A stretch of DNA of 64,000 bases, taken from positions 14,869,501 to 14,933,500 of the forward strand of contig CM034102.1 in NCBI GenBank assembly GCA_019914945.1, given 5' to 3'. The position numbers and the translations under genes were made by a program. Below the pieces are notes generated by a model that was not told the DNA's origin, did not search any database, and was given only the letters and a program-made list of their open reading frames with translations. How positions within the stretch are numbered: the first letter of the stretch is position 1; every line of letters begins with the position of its first letter. Source of the DNA: Typha latifolia (taxonomy: Eukaryota > Streptophyta > Magnoliopsida > Poales > Typhaceae). Positions 35,781 to 50,843 of this stretch are shown in pieces.

Positions 35781-38700
35781 TCAAGCTATACAGAGTTCGA
35801 GGGAAGACTTTGCAAGCCAAAGCAAGGCTGGATCATTCCTCTTCAATAACATGTATGTTTCTGCTCGCCCAATTTCATCTGATATAACATATTCGCAGAA
35901 GCCGACCATTTTGAGAATCTCCATAGCAGCTGGTGTCAAGCAAACAGGTCAGTTTATACACCTCACCAGAAGAAAGTGGTGCACTTCATAGTCTAAATCA
36001 TAGGAAAGGAGATGAGAGAAAATAATTAGAAGATAAATTCGTACCTTCATGATTTGCCACATTCCTTTGGAACTGAGGGTTGGCCTGAAAAGTATTAAGA
36101 AATCAAGTAGAATGTTAGAACCTATAGTACATGATTTATACCAAACAACAACATCAAAGGATAGAGAGAGCTAGAGTAATGGAATACACCTTCCGCAATC
36201 TCCTGAATTTTTCCTCATTTGGATGTTCAATCACATTCCTACAGAAAAAAGAAAACATGACAGTCAGAACTTTAGGGTTGGATTGCAATTGTAAATGCAA
36301 CACGTAACAGATGTCATACCTAATGATCTTAAAAATTGTTTGAAACACTGCTGTTGCCTCTCCAGGTGTTAACTCAGATCGTAGCATCTGAATGGCCTTC
36401 TGGAGACGTGTACATATGGCAACAACCGGCTCCTCAATTCTTTGTAGCTCTTGATTATCCAAACCATCCAACCGGTCATCAGGATCAGGCTCAGCCTTCA
36501 TAACTTTACCCTCCTCTGAAAGGTACTGTCCTTCCACCACATTCCCAGATTCCTGAACAGCTGGGATACATTCATCAAGATCGGGCACACTGCACTTTCT
36601 ATCATGCATGCCAGGTACTTCCTTTATCACCGCCATAGTCATGGAATCATCAGGATCAGGTTTCAATACATTTCGACTGTTCGCTTCTACCTTAATTTCA
36701 TTAGACTTGCCAACTAGGGAGTCATCAGGATCAGGTTCATCACTGGCAGCCAACATAGCATCAATGGCCCCAGAATCATCAGGGTCAGGTTCATCACTAG
36801 CCAACATAGCATCACTGGCCCCAGAATTATCAGGGTCACGTTCTAGAAAATCATCAGGGTTAGGTTCTAAAAAATCATCAGGATCAGGTTCTAGAAAATC
36901 ATCAGGATCAGATTCATCATGCTCTTCAGGTATAGCAGATTTATAGGAAGGCTTCCTATTTACGGCCGCTACATCCAGATTCATGGCATCATTCTCCCTA
37001 ATCCCTGTATCAGGGTCTGGCGTAGCGTATTCTTTTCCATGAAAAAGGTTTAGGTCAATTCCATCAGGTTCAACTACTGCATGCATATGGGCTTCATCGA
37101 CATCAGAATAAGCTTTACCCTGTGATCCTTCCAAACTAGTAGATGCGTCTAATGAACGTTGGTAGGCAGCTGCCACTGATGATGCACGGGCACTTGCCAA
37201 TGGCTCTGATACTCCTCCAAGCTTTTGACCACTAGTGTCACCGCTCTCTTCAAGAAAGAGTTCTTCGTATGTATCAAAGTTCTTCCGACCATTTAGGGTG
37301 TGGCTTCTTGATTTTGTCCAGTCTAGAGTAAAAGCTTCTTCATTTAACTGTATTCAACAAAATATGACACCAATAAAAGAAAACTTAAAGTAGAATAAAA
37401 GGTTTATAGATAAAAAAAAACCTGATTATTTAAAGCAAAAAAGTTCGCATCATGTTCAGAGTACACCATATGTGCCTGAACAGAACAAACATAAGCATAA
37501 TTAGTTTTAGTCATGAAAATATTATTCTAGACAAATGAAATAAAAAGTAGAATTTCCCAAAATATATACAAGTTCATGTATCAGGGTTTTCTTGATGCTT
37601 TCATATTTCCTAAAGCCTTTAAGATCATCAGTGCGAAGACGGAGTGATATCTCCTCCCCTTGGTTCTGCATCAAACCGAGGTAACAAAACATACCAATTT
37701 AATCAAAAGGACGATGCATCAGGAGTTTCTAATCTATTTACTTTAATTGATCTCTTATTTTTTGACTTTTTTTTCACCTTGTTGAAACCTAAAACACACT
37801 TAGGACTGATGCCCACATATCCAACAGGTGCCATTTCTGTCATGATACCCACCCGCCACCGGTGCTGAAAGGATGGCCAAAAGCATTAAATGTGAGAAAT
37901 TTATTGGTACAGGCATATGAGAATAGTTTAGAGGAAAGCAGATACCTTGTTCATGATTGCAATAATTCCAGGATCACATGCAAGCATATGCATTCTCTTT
38001 AGTGCCTCAGAAGATGGGGGATTCAACTGTCATAAAAAAAAGGAAAAAGCTAAGTACAGATTTCTTTTCACAGGAAATTCCATAAAGATAGTGAAATATA
38101 TATTTAATTTGCAACATCACAGGTTGCTGAAATATTGGCAACAAGTTACTGGCTAAAACAGAAGAGAAAATCCTTTCTGACAAAGTTAACAGCATGAAAG
38201 TGATGCTAGCATGTTACCACCAACAGCTACAAAATTTCAACAAATTCAAAATCTCAAAATCTAACCTCAATTCCAGGAATATGAAGTGTGCGGAAATCAC
38301 AAAATATATAGGTTCCATGTGGAAGTCTCAAAGAGGACTGAGGCCTGCTCAACATCCGTTGCTTCAGACGCTTTTCTTCCTCATTAAACCCAGGAATCCT
38401 TAGATCTGATTTACTACTGGTCTGTGAAACCTCTTCAATTTCATCAACAAAGACCCCCATCATCCTAATCAGCTTTCCCTGCAACAGCATGACAGCTAGA
38501 ATTTTGATACCTTGCAATGAGAAACACGTGAGCATATTGTAAAGTATAATGCAAATTTTACCTCCAGAATACCAGCTTCTTGCAAGCTTAAGTTTGAGTG
38601 AACATCAGAGAATGGAGTGATCATCTTTGAACTTTTGTTTGTAGATTGTGGAACAAGAAGCCTCATTGTCTCGGGTTTGACATTAGTCATTTCTTGCAGC

Positions 38701-38801
38701 TTTTGCCCCAACTCTTTGACATTACAACTATTATTGATCTCCACATTCAGTTGTTTGCCCCTCCAAATGGCTAGAACATTGAATATCATTTCTTTGCCCA
38801 T
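35781..38801 (-). CDS. UBL-WLM-PUB metalloprotease, WSS1/SPRTN-like
   Basis: Proteases of the WSS1/SPRTN class degrade proteins covalently trapped on DNA; the PUB domain recruits the CDC48/p97 unfoldase. Ten exons: 38562-38801, 38266-38478, 37946-38026, 37778-37864, 37570-37665, 37422-37475, 36320-37347, 36190-36238, 36045-36084 and 35781-35929. They close to 678 residues. Residues 1 to about 80 form a ubiquitin-like fold (VLAIWRGKQLNVEI). The WLM domain follows, with zinc site HELAHMVYSEH (residues 237-247: His237, Glu238, His241, His247); an intron splits this motif between Leu239 and Ala240. Residues of about 404-490, and again near 545, carry repeated EPDPDD units. Residues from about 564 to the end form a PUB domain (AICTRLQKAIQMLRSE ... 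NDPALLWLAKSSLEL). Arabidopsis has two WSS1-like genes; the PUB-bearing one fits this architecture. A leader exon ends at a GGAG/GTAAGAT donor at 40488, giving a 5'UTR intron of about 1.7 kb. Confidence 0.93.
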
Positions 38802-38805
38802 TTAA

Positions 38806-40487
38806 TAAAATAAATAACTACTGGCAGATGTCCTATATCCTGTAAATCTGATTTAACTCTTTTACCTGCAAGAATCATAGAAGAGAACTAGCCAATTATT
38901 CATCTATCATACCAAAAAAATTGCTATATGATATGACCATATGCTTTCAATGTTTAATGTATTATGATACCAGAATATAATGTTGCAACCTCTATCAAAT
39001 TAAAAATAAGTTCAAAGTTAATAATTCCTAAAATATACTCAACCCAATGAATTAACTGAACAATTAAAAATATTAAAGCAAATAAGTAGTGGACTAATCT
39101 ATTAGAGAATCAAATGAACTCAGTATGGTTAAAGCAGATAATTGATCTCCAAGTAAAGAAACATGAAGAAAAGCAACACAATGTTGCAGCTAATAGACAA
39201 GAATCAAAGGAAGCGAATCAGAGATTGTATCTTGAGCAATATCATCTCAAGAGGGTTCCTTATCAAGGTACAGGTGATTTGCCAAATGCTCATCATTGGC
39301 ACGTAGCACTGATGCTGGGTTGTAGTAGAAACATTTATGGTAGCTGGATTGCTTAGATAGATCAAAGGATTGGTTAATCCAGACATACTCGCGGATTCTA
39401 CTATGAACATGATGAAACCAGCAAAAGCAAGTAAACCTATTTCCTACAAATTTGGTACATATTTCATATGGACTGCTTACTACATATATAACACTGATCC
39501 AGCATTCCTAATTTATCAAAACTCATCCCAGTGCCCAATTTCCTACATAACACCCTGCCTGCCTAAAAGCTCTTGATGATTAGGATAGTAACATTAAGGA
39601 CTTGCAAAGTAGGCCTTTTCTTTTGTTCTTGAAAGGGTATATCATCTACCAAAAAATGTTTCAAATGAGTCCCTCCAACGCGTCAATTCAGAGAATCTGA
39701 TACACGGGATCGTTTGCAACTCTTTTTTTGAATGACAAGTTAATAAGGCTATAAGAAAGATGGACAAATATCTATAAATCTACTAAAATGTGTCAAAAAA
39801 AATCATTACTACAATATTTTACAGGAAAAAGCAAGCAATAGAAGGGCTTGCTTGCCATCGCTCAACATGTGGCGAGCCAATGATAAGGAAATCCTTTATT
39901 TTGAATATCTTTTTCTTCCCTTCAGGTAGTTTCTCGTAAGGTATATCACAGACATTTAGAATCATGAGCAGAGTCTTTCTTAATCTAGAGATTCTCAAAT
40001 GTAAGAGTAAGAAGATAGTGCCTATTGCTGACCTCGTTAGTGTAAATCCAAATCGGTACTAAAATTCATTGTAATTATGTTCGCCCAATTAGCCACGCCC
40101 ATGGTATCAACAACCTGCTGAATCAATTCCAGCGCTTCTACTGCCAAAATTTCCAAGATAGCAGCATAATTTCCGAGCGAACAGTAATCCTACTATGACC
40201 TCATAGCAGCCTATTTCGAACAGCTCAAAGACTCAAACAATACAAAGATCAAATTCTAAAGTCACACGACCGATCCGCAGCGAACTCAGATCAACAAAGT
40301 TGAGGCGGAAGAGAGGAAATAGTTATTTGGCCACATAAAATTGTATAGATTTCGAACAAATCGCAGAGCAATCACTAGAAATTTGGATCAATCTGATATG
40401 TGTGACCCGTAATTACTCAAAGAAATTGGAAGCTTGGGATAAAAGAAAAGGGTTTTGAATGGAAAGAGAGGGGAGTGGTAATCTTAC
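38806..40487 (-). other. Probable 5'UTR intron of the WSS1-like gene
   Basis: On the minus strand a GAG/GTAAGAT donor (40488/40487) follows a GC-rich leader. A TGCCAG acceptor sits about 20-25 bases before the ATG at 38801. The interval holds short ORFs with no family resemblance. The exact acceptor is uncertain. Confidence 0.5.
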
Positions 40488-40489
40488 CT

Positions 40490-41722
40490 CCACGCCAAGT
40501 TCTGCTTTGACGGGGAGAACGAAGAGCCAAACGAAGCCCGAATTTATATGGGGCTCGTGAGGTGTGACCACCGCCTCGTGAGAACAAGAGACCCCAAACC
40601 TCGATTTTATTAATATTACATCACAACGGGATAAAGAAAAAAAGGTCGATGATGTCGATGACGGCGTGGCGGTAACTTACTCCAAGCGTGTCTTTGACGT
40701 TAAATGATCGGGGATACGAGACGATGAGGTGAAGAAAATTCGAGAAGTAGCTGGAATTGAGAAAATAAAATTTGAGCAGAATCCAGTTTGAAATAAAATA
40801 ATTTTATTTTGAGCTCGAGCATAAGCGAGTTAATTAATAAATAATTTTAAGTTGAATTTATTTGAGTATAAATCGGACCTAATCATAATTTAAAATAAAA
40901 TCTAAATTAATAATATTGTAAGACTTTAGATCTTAATCAAAAAATGTATATAGAAATATATAGTATATTATTATTTTTAAGTTTTATCGATGCTAGCTTG
41001 ATTGAGGTGGCTCGTGATTAAATTCGACTTCGAAATTAATCTTGAGCTTATTCTACGTATCAGACTTGAATCAACTTATTTTTGAGCTATTTTAACAGGC
41101 CTAAATCGCCAGTGATATTAAACCGGCTGACGTGGATCGTAGTGGGCGAGATCACTTTAGTTGGTACCTGGCTGGAAAGAAGTAGGTTAAATAACATTTT
41201 AAAAAATAAATAAAGTAGAATATATAAAGATAAAAGATAGACCGAAAAGATGGTCTCAAAATATAGGACAATAATACTGGAAGAAAACCAGGGTTGCAGA
41301 AAGAGAAGGAAGTTCCCATGTACATCAAAATAACAACAAACAAAGATTTCGGGAAGTTCCCATGTACATCTTTGAAGATTTCATTCAAAAAGCCTATGCT
41401 ACTCGGCAGGAACTTCCCCATGTAGAACTCGAGATAACAGTGCAGAAAAGAAATCAACACTCAGCAAACAAGGTCACCGACTAGGCTATGCAGCAACAAA
41501 CCAAATAATATATCAAGCAACAATAACATTAGAAAGCAAATGTCATATACCATTTAGCAAAGCACTCTGTGTGCAAAAGGAACAGATATCTAGAACCATA
41601 ATTAAAGCTACCTAAGACAACATAAACATTAAAACGATAACAATAAAAAGTACCCCGACAAATTTAAACCTTCCTAGAAAATAGCAAGTTTCAAAATTGT
41701 TCAAAATATGTGAACAATATCT
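40490..41722. other. WSS1-like leader/promoter and HSP90(-) 3' region
   Basis: The left end includes the GC-richer leader of the WSS1-like gene (40490-40700). The right end should hold the 3'UTR of the minus-strand HSP90. The rest is AT-rich with nothing recognisable. Confidence 0.5.
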
Positions 41723-45357
<3,635 letters not shown>

Positions 45358-45532
45358 TCGGGGCAAGAGAATTATCGGGTCGGGTCAGGGCATTGTAAGC
45401 GGACACGGGCGAAAGCCCTGCCCGATCGAAAAGTATAAAAAATCTCACGTGGGCCCCACAAACCTCGGCACGCTCCAATCACCTTCGTGGTCCAGTAATC
45501 TGGCTTTCGCAATTGACCAAAATTACCCCAAT

Positions 45533-45547
45533 GGAACAATCTAGAAG
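45533..45547 (+). promoter_or_regulatory. Heat-shock element of HSP90 copy 2
   Basis: GGAACAATCTAGAAG gives nGAAn-nTTCn-nGAAn with 8 of 9 core bases matched (ATC in place of TTC). It lies about 24 bases before the TATA box of the plus-strand copy. Confidence 0.55.
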
Positions 45548-45570
45548 ACTAGAAGCCTTGTCCCCGTTCT

Positions 45571-45577
45571 TATATAT
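45571..45577 (+). promoter_or_regulatory. TATA box of HSP90 copy 2
   Basis: TATATAT lies 98 bases before the ATG at 45669, in the expected place downstream of the heat-shock element. Confidence 0.65.
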
Positions 45578-45668
45578 TCCTCGCTACCGTTCCTCTGAAA
45601 CATAGACATTTCTTTCATCTCTTCTCATACTCTCTTCCCCAGATCTCTTCCCGCTCGAGATCCCAACC

Positions 45669-48600
45669 ATGGCGGGCGAGACGGAGACCTTCGCGTTCCA
45701 AGCCGAGATAAACCAACTCCTCAGTCTAATTATCAACACCTTTTACTCCAACAAGGAGATCTTTCTCCGTGAGATCATCAGCAACTCCTCAGATGTAAGT
45801 AACTCCCTTATGATCTCTTCTCCCTTAAACTTCTGCATATCCTCTTCTTTGTTTTCTCTGATCTTCGAAACCCTAACAGGCATTGGACAAGATCCGCTTT
45901 GAGAGCCTCACCGACAAGAGCAAGCTCGATGCCCAGCCCGAGCTCTTCATCCACATCGTCCCCGACAAGGCATCGAACACCGTATCCATTATTGACAGCG
46001 GTGTTGGTATGACTAAGTCGGATCTCGTGAATAATCTCGGGACCATTGCTCGATCTGGGACTAAGGAGTTCATGGAGGCGCTCGCTGCTGGTGCTGACGT
46101 TAGTATGATTGGCCAGTTTGGTGTTGGGTTTTACTCTGCCTATCTTGTGGCTGAGAGGGTCGTGGTAACTACCAAGCACAACGATGATGAGCAGTATGTG
46201 TGGGAATCGCAGGCCGGAGGGTCTTTCACGGTGACCAGGGATACCTCAGGGGAAAATCTTGGCAGGGGGACCAAGATCACGCTTTTCCTCAAGGATGATC
46301 AGGTATCAGAAATGAAAACATCAAAATTTTACGCTCATTATATCTGCTGTAGTTTCTTTGAGTTTATTAAGCAGTTACGAGAAGTAGTATACTAGTATAT
46401 GTCGTCTGTGTAGTCTTTTAAATAGATAGCTTGAATTGTCTCAATGCTCTTACTGTTCGAGTTTCTAATGAACATATGCTAGAAATAGAAGGTAAATATT
46501 TACCGGTATATTACTATAGACATTCTGATCTTGATAAAAGCGGACTGCCTTTTTACCTTGAGACCTTGATTCGACTTTAGGCTAATTGTCGTGAAAACAG
46601 TTTTTACTGTATTCTGTCTGTAGCTATTTGTTTATAACGCTAACCAGTTCTTTGATATGCATTAGCGGATAATGCTTTGTTTTTAACTAATTCTATTTTT
46701 CATTTTCAACCCTAATTTATCTGGCTGTTTTAATCAAGTTTGTGCTTTGCTTGTAACCAAGTTGCTCAGTTCCATCGAATTATCTCCTTTCATAATGTTC
46801 AGAGTAATCCTATACAAGTATACGGTACTTATGATTCTGACCTCTCATATCAAACTATCAATCCAATGCAACATTAGAGTACATTGCACCTGAGTGTAAC
46901 TGGTCCTATTTCTGAAATTATTTGGAGTTTGTTCATGTGGTTAATTTGTTCAACTGCCGGTAAATGTGAACAGATTTTTGTGGTTTGATGCTCTGGTATC
47001 TTGATGTATATGGAACGTCTGAAATGCCACATACATATGGATCCCAACTCAATTCTTTTATACTTGAAATGGGGTAATTTGGGGGAACACCGGATTACTT
47101 GTTAGAGATCTATGATTGTGTCCCTGAGTTATTTTTTAGCTTAGACAGAATACTAAAGGAAAAAGGATCAGTTGGACCATATCCTTGGTGGGCCAATATG
47201 CAGTTTTTGCCTTTCCAGTATTGGCTGTACAGTGAGAAATAATAATATGTTCTGTTCGCTTTGTGGTGCCATAGCTCACCTTTCTAGAGCTGTGCCTTTG
47301 TTCTTAGCCACATGTTAATGTCTCAGAAAATGTAAAAATATTTTGTGACTGAAAATAGAGATCACTTTTTGAGGTAGTGACTCATATAATGAGACTGGTT
47401 GATTCTTGTGATCTCTATTACATCTTTTTAATTTTGCTTGTTTTCAGTATGATCATATTTTCACAAAGTGCATTTATGGATTAGTAGGCTTGCCTTAGAA
47501 ATAATGTGATTCTTTCCTGATTCCACCTAGACAGTTTGTAGATGATAATGTCAAATTTGAACTTATTTCCAAGGTGTATAAAAGATCATTGCTAGCTTAA
47601 ATAATGAAAGTCTCATTCATTTAGTCAGGTGATCATGTTTAGGATAACATTGTATTGCATGTCATTTGATATTAAGTCCTCTCTTCATATCTTTGTGTTT
47701 GTGTAATGATAGTTCATTCTTTTATTGAATCTATTGATGGTTTTGTTTCTTGGAGTGTACATGTAATTCATTGCTGAAGATGATTCCTCCCTCCCACCCA
47801 CTAGCCATTCTCCCTCTTACCCACCTCTTGATGGCTGTTACATCATTTGATCAGTTTTTTCCCCAAAACAGCTGTTTGTAATCTTTTTACTAGGTTTCAT
47901 CAAAATTCTGCTTCTTAGATCTAGTCTGAAACTTCTTGTGAACTCGGTTTATTACTTATTAAGTTTTTTTCCTTTGTATGTCATAGTTTCTATATTCATT
48001 TGCATGAAATTTGTTTTCTTAAAGCCACTGTGAAATCTTATTCTGCTGGAAAGGAGTTTATAGGATCTGGGTGGATTTATTATATTTACTACAGAATTTG
48101 ATGAGTTTGAGTTCAGAATTGCAGATGAACTGGATTATGATGAGAACCTGATAGTATCACATCCATAAACTATGTCCTCAAATAGAAGATCTAACTTACT
48201 GAATGCAGTCCTGTTCTAAACCAAATAACAAAAAACTGATGGAATTGAGATACAAAAGTTATTAATACTGTGAAAGTTCAGGACCTGAATATATTAAATC
48301 TCATGAAAACTTGGTTCCAATTTTATAGTAAAAATGGTGTAATGAGGATGTTGATTATGTGTGGAATTTTCGTTCAAAGCAGAAAAAGTAATGCATTTTC
48401 TTTCTTGGCTTGTATTTGGAATTTGCGGTACTCTTTGGTTATTTTTTACACCTTTCTTTTATTATTAGAAGAGAAGAGAAGCAAAAATAAGCCCACAATT
48501 ACTTTTGGAAATTACATGAAGTATATTCTCTTGCTGACTATCAAACAATCTTGTTACATTTGTCTGTCTGATATTGTTGCAGTTGGAATACCTTGAGGAG

Positions 48601-50136
48601 CGTCGTCTGAAGGATTTGGTCAAGAAGCATTCTGAGTTCATCAGCTACCCCATCTCATTGTGGACTGAGAAGACCACCGAGAAGGAGATCTCTGATGATG
48701 ATGAGGAGGAGGACAAGAAAGAAGCTGAGGAAGGGAAGGTTGAGGATGTTGATGAAGAGAAAGAAGAGAAGGAGAAGAAAAAGAAGAAGATTAAGGAAGT
48801 CTCACATGAATGGTCTGTGATGAACAAGCAGAAGCCAATCTGGATGAGGAAGCCCGAAGAAATCACCAAGGAAGAGTATGCTGCTTTCTACAAGAGCCTC
48901 ACCAATGACTGGGAGGAACACCTATCTGTCAAGCACTTCTCTGTAGAGGGACAGCTTGAGTTCAGGGCAGTCCTCTTTGTCCCTAAGAGGGCTCCCTTTG
49001 ACCTCTTTGATACAAGGAAGAAGCTCAACAACATCAAGCTTTATGTGCGCCGTGTTTTCATCATGGATAACTGTGAGGAAGTGATCCCAGAGTACTTGAG
49101 CTTTATAAAGGGAATCGTGGACTCTGAGGACCTTCCTCTCAACATATCCAGAGAGACGCTCCAGCAGAACAAGATCCTTAAGGTCATTCGCAAAAACCTT
49201 GTCAAGAAGTGCATTGAGCTATTCTTTGAAATTGCTGAGAACAAGGAGGATTACGACAAGTTTTATGAGGCATTCTCAAAGAACCTCAAGCTTGGTATTC
49301 ACGAGGATTCTCAGAACAGGACTAAGCTAGCAGAGCTGCTGAGATATCACTCTACAAAGAGTGGTGATGAGTTGACCAGCCTCAAGGACTATGTGACAAG
49401 GATGAAGGAGGGCCAGAATGAGATTTACTACATCACTGGTGAGAGCAAGAAGGCCGTGGAGAACTCTCCCTTCCTTGAGAAGCTGAAGAAGAAGGGCTAT
49501 GAGGTCCTTTACATGGTAGATGCAATTGATGAGTATTCCGTGGGTCAGTTGAAGGAGTTTGAGGGGAAGAAGTTGGTGTCTGCTACTAAGGAGGGATTGA
49601 AGCTTGACGAGAGTGAAGATGAGAAGAAGAAACAGGAGGCCCTTAAGGAGAAGTTTGAAGGGCTGTGCAAAGTCATCAAGGAAGTGTTGGGAGACAAGGT
49701 GGAGAAGGTTGTGGTGTCAGACCGTGTGGTCGACTCTCCTTGCTGTTTGGTCACTGGGGAGTATGGATGGACAGCCAACATGGAGAGAATCATGAAAGCG
49801 CAAGCATTGAGGGACTCAAGCATGGCTGGTTACATGTCAAGCAAGAAGACAATGGAGATCAACCCTGAAAACCCAATCATGGATGAACTGCGGAAACGAG
49901 CGGATGCAGACAAGAACGACAAATCAGTGAAGGACCTCGTGATGCTGCTATTTGAAACTGCCCTCCTCACCTCTGGCTTCAGCCTTGAGGACCCCAACAC
50001 TTTTGGCAGCAGGATCCACCGCATGCTGAAACTGGGCCTCAGCATTGAGGAAGATGAAAACCCCGATGCAGACACCGACATGCCTTCTCTTGAAGAAGCT
50101 GATGCCGGGGAGAGCAAGATGGAGGAGGTAGACTAA
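45669..50136 (+). CDS. HSP90: Cytosolic HSP90 chaperone, copy 2
   Basis: It has the same role and the same three-exon structure as the neighbouring minus-strand copy: exons 45669-45794, 45880-46302 and 48583-50136, identical in length to the partner's (126, 423 and 1554 bases). It encodes 700 residues ending MEEVD. The ATPase motifs ([31 protein letters not shown]), charged linker and middle domain are intact. The few amino-acid differences from copy 1 are conservative (for example KDLVKK for KELVKK, DDDEEED for DDEDEED). Intron 2 is about 2.3 kb against 1.3 kb in the partner, and I see no obvious similarity between the two introns. Coding exons are far more alike than the introns, so either strong selection or gene conversion has kept them together. 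Confidence 0.98.
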
Positions 50137-50843
50137 GATATCTAAGTCTTACTAAGAAGTTGGCAGGGTTCTTAATTTAAGTGTTTCTTTAAACGTTTTA
50201 CGTAGCCTTCCTTTTACTGTCTGGTTCTATTATCCCCCCGTCTATTTTGCAGACATATACATCACTTAGCTAGATTTTCACCATCTTTTTATGTAAGGTT
50301 TTCTTCAAAGTTATGCATGACTTGTTATTCCACATCAGGATGGTTTTATGCCCAAAGTTCATATTTTCACTCGCGTTCTGCTGAGTATGAGTTGTATCTC
50401 CGGTGGATATTTCTGTTTTCCGTTTTTTAAAGGACAAATGTACGTATTAATTAATTGCTAGAGGATCAAAAGGAGCAGAAAATGAATTAAAATTTTTGCA
50501 TTCGTGTAGACGATTCATCTGATAAAGCCCAGATACAAAATTGAATCAGGTCGGATTTGATACCACCGGATTTTAAGTCTAGGAATAGAGCTACTTCTAG
50601 CCTACTACTTTTTTATTATCAATCAGCAATCCATATCTATTGCTGCACCAGTACACCGCAGAATGCTACTTCCACGTTTCTTTACTCTCCTCTAGCTATG
50701 GGTGTGAATTATAAAAATAAATAAAATATAGTGTGTAATTTGTAAAATTCCCTTCTTTTATATTTCCTTTGTTTGGTTGGTTTGGAATCAAAGGGAACGC
50801 TTGTTTCTTCTTCTTCTTCTTCTACTGGTACTGTTGCAAGAGG
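50137..50843. other. HSP90 copy 2 3'UTR and spacer
   Basis: It holds the 3'UTR of HSP90 copy 2 and AT-rich DNA. There is no gene before the MLO remnant begins. Confidence 0.5.

Noticed and set aside
36608..36946. Plus-strand frame with SSGSGS repeats
   Set aside because: It is antisense to the DPDD tract of the WSS1-like gene; the repeats are a by-product.
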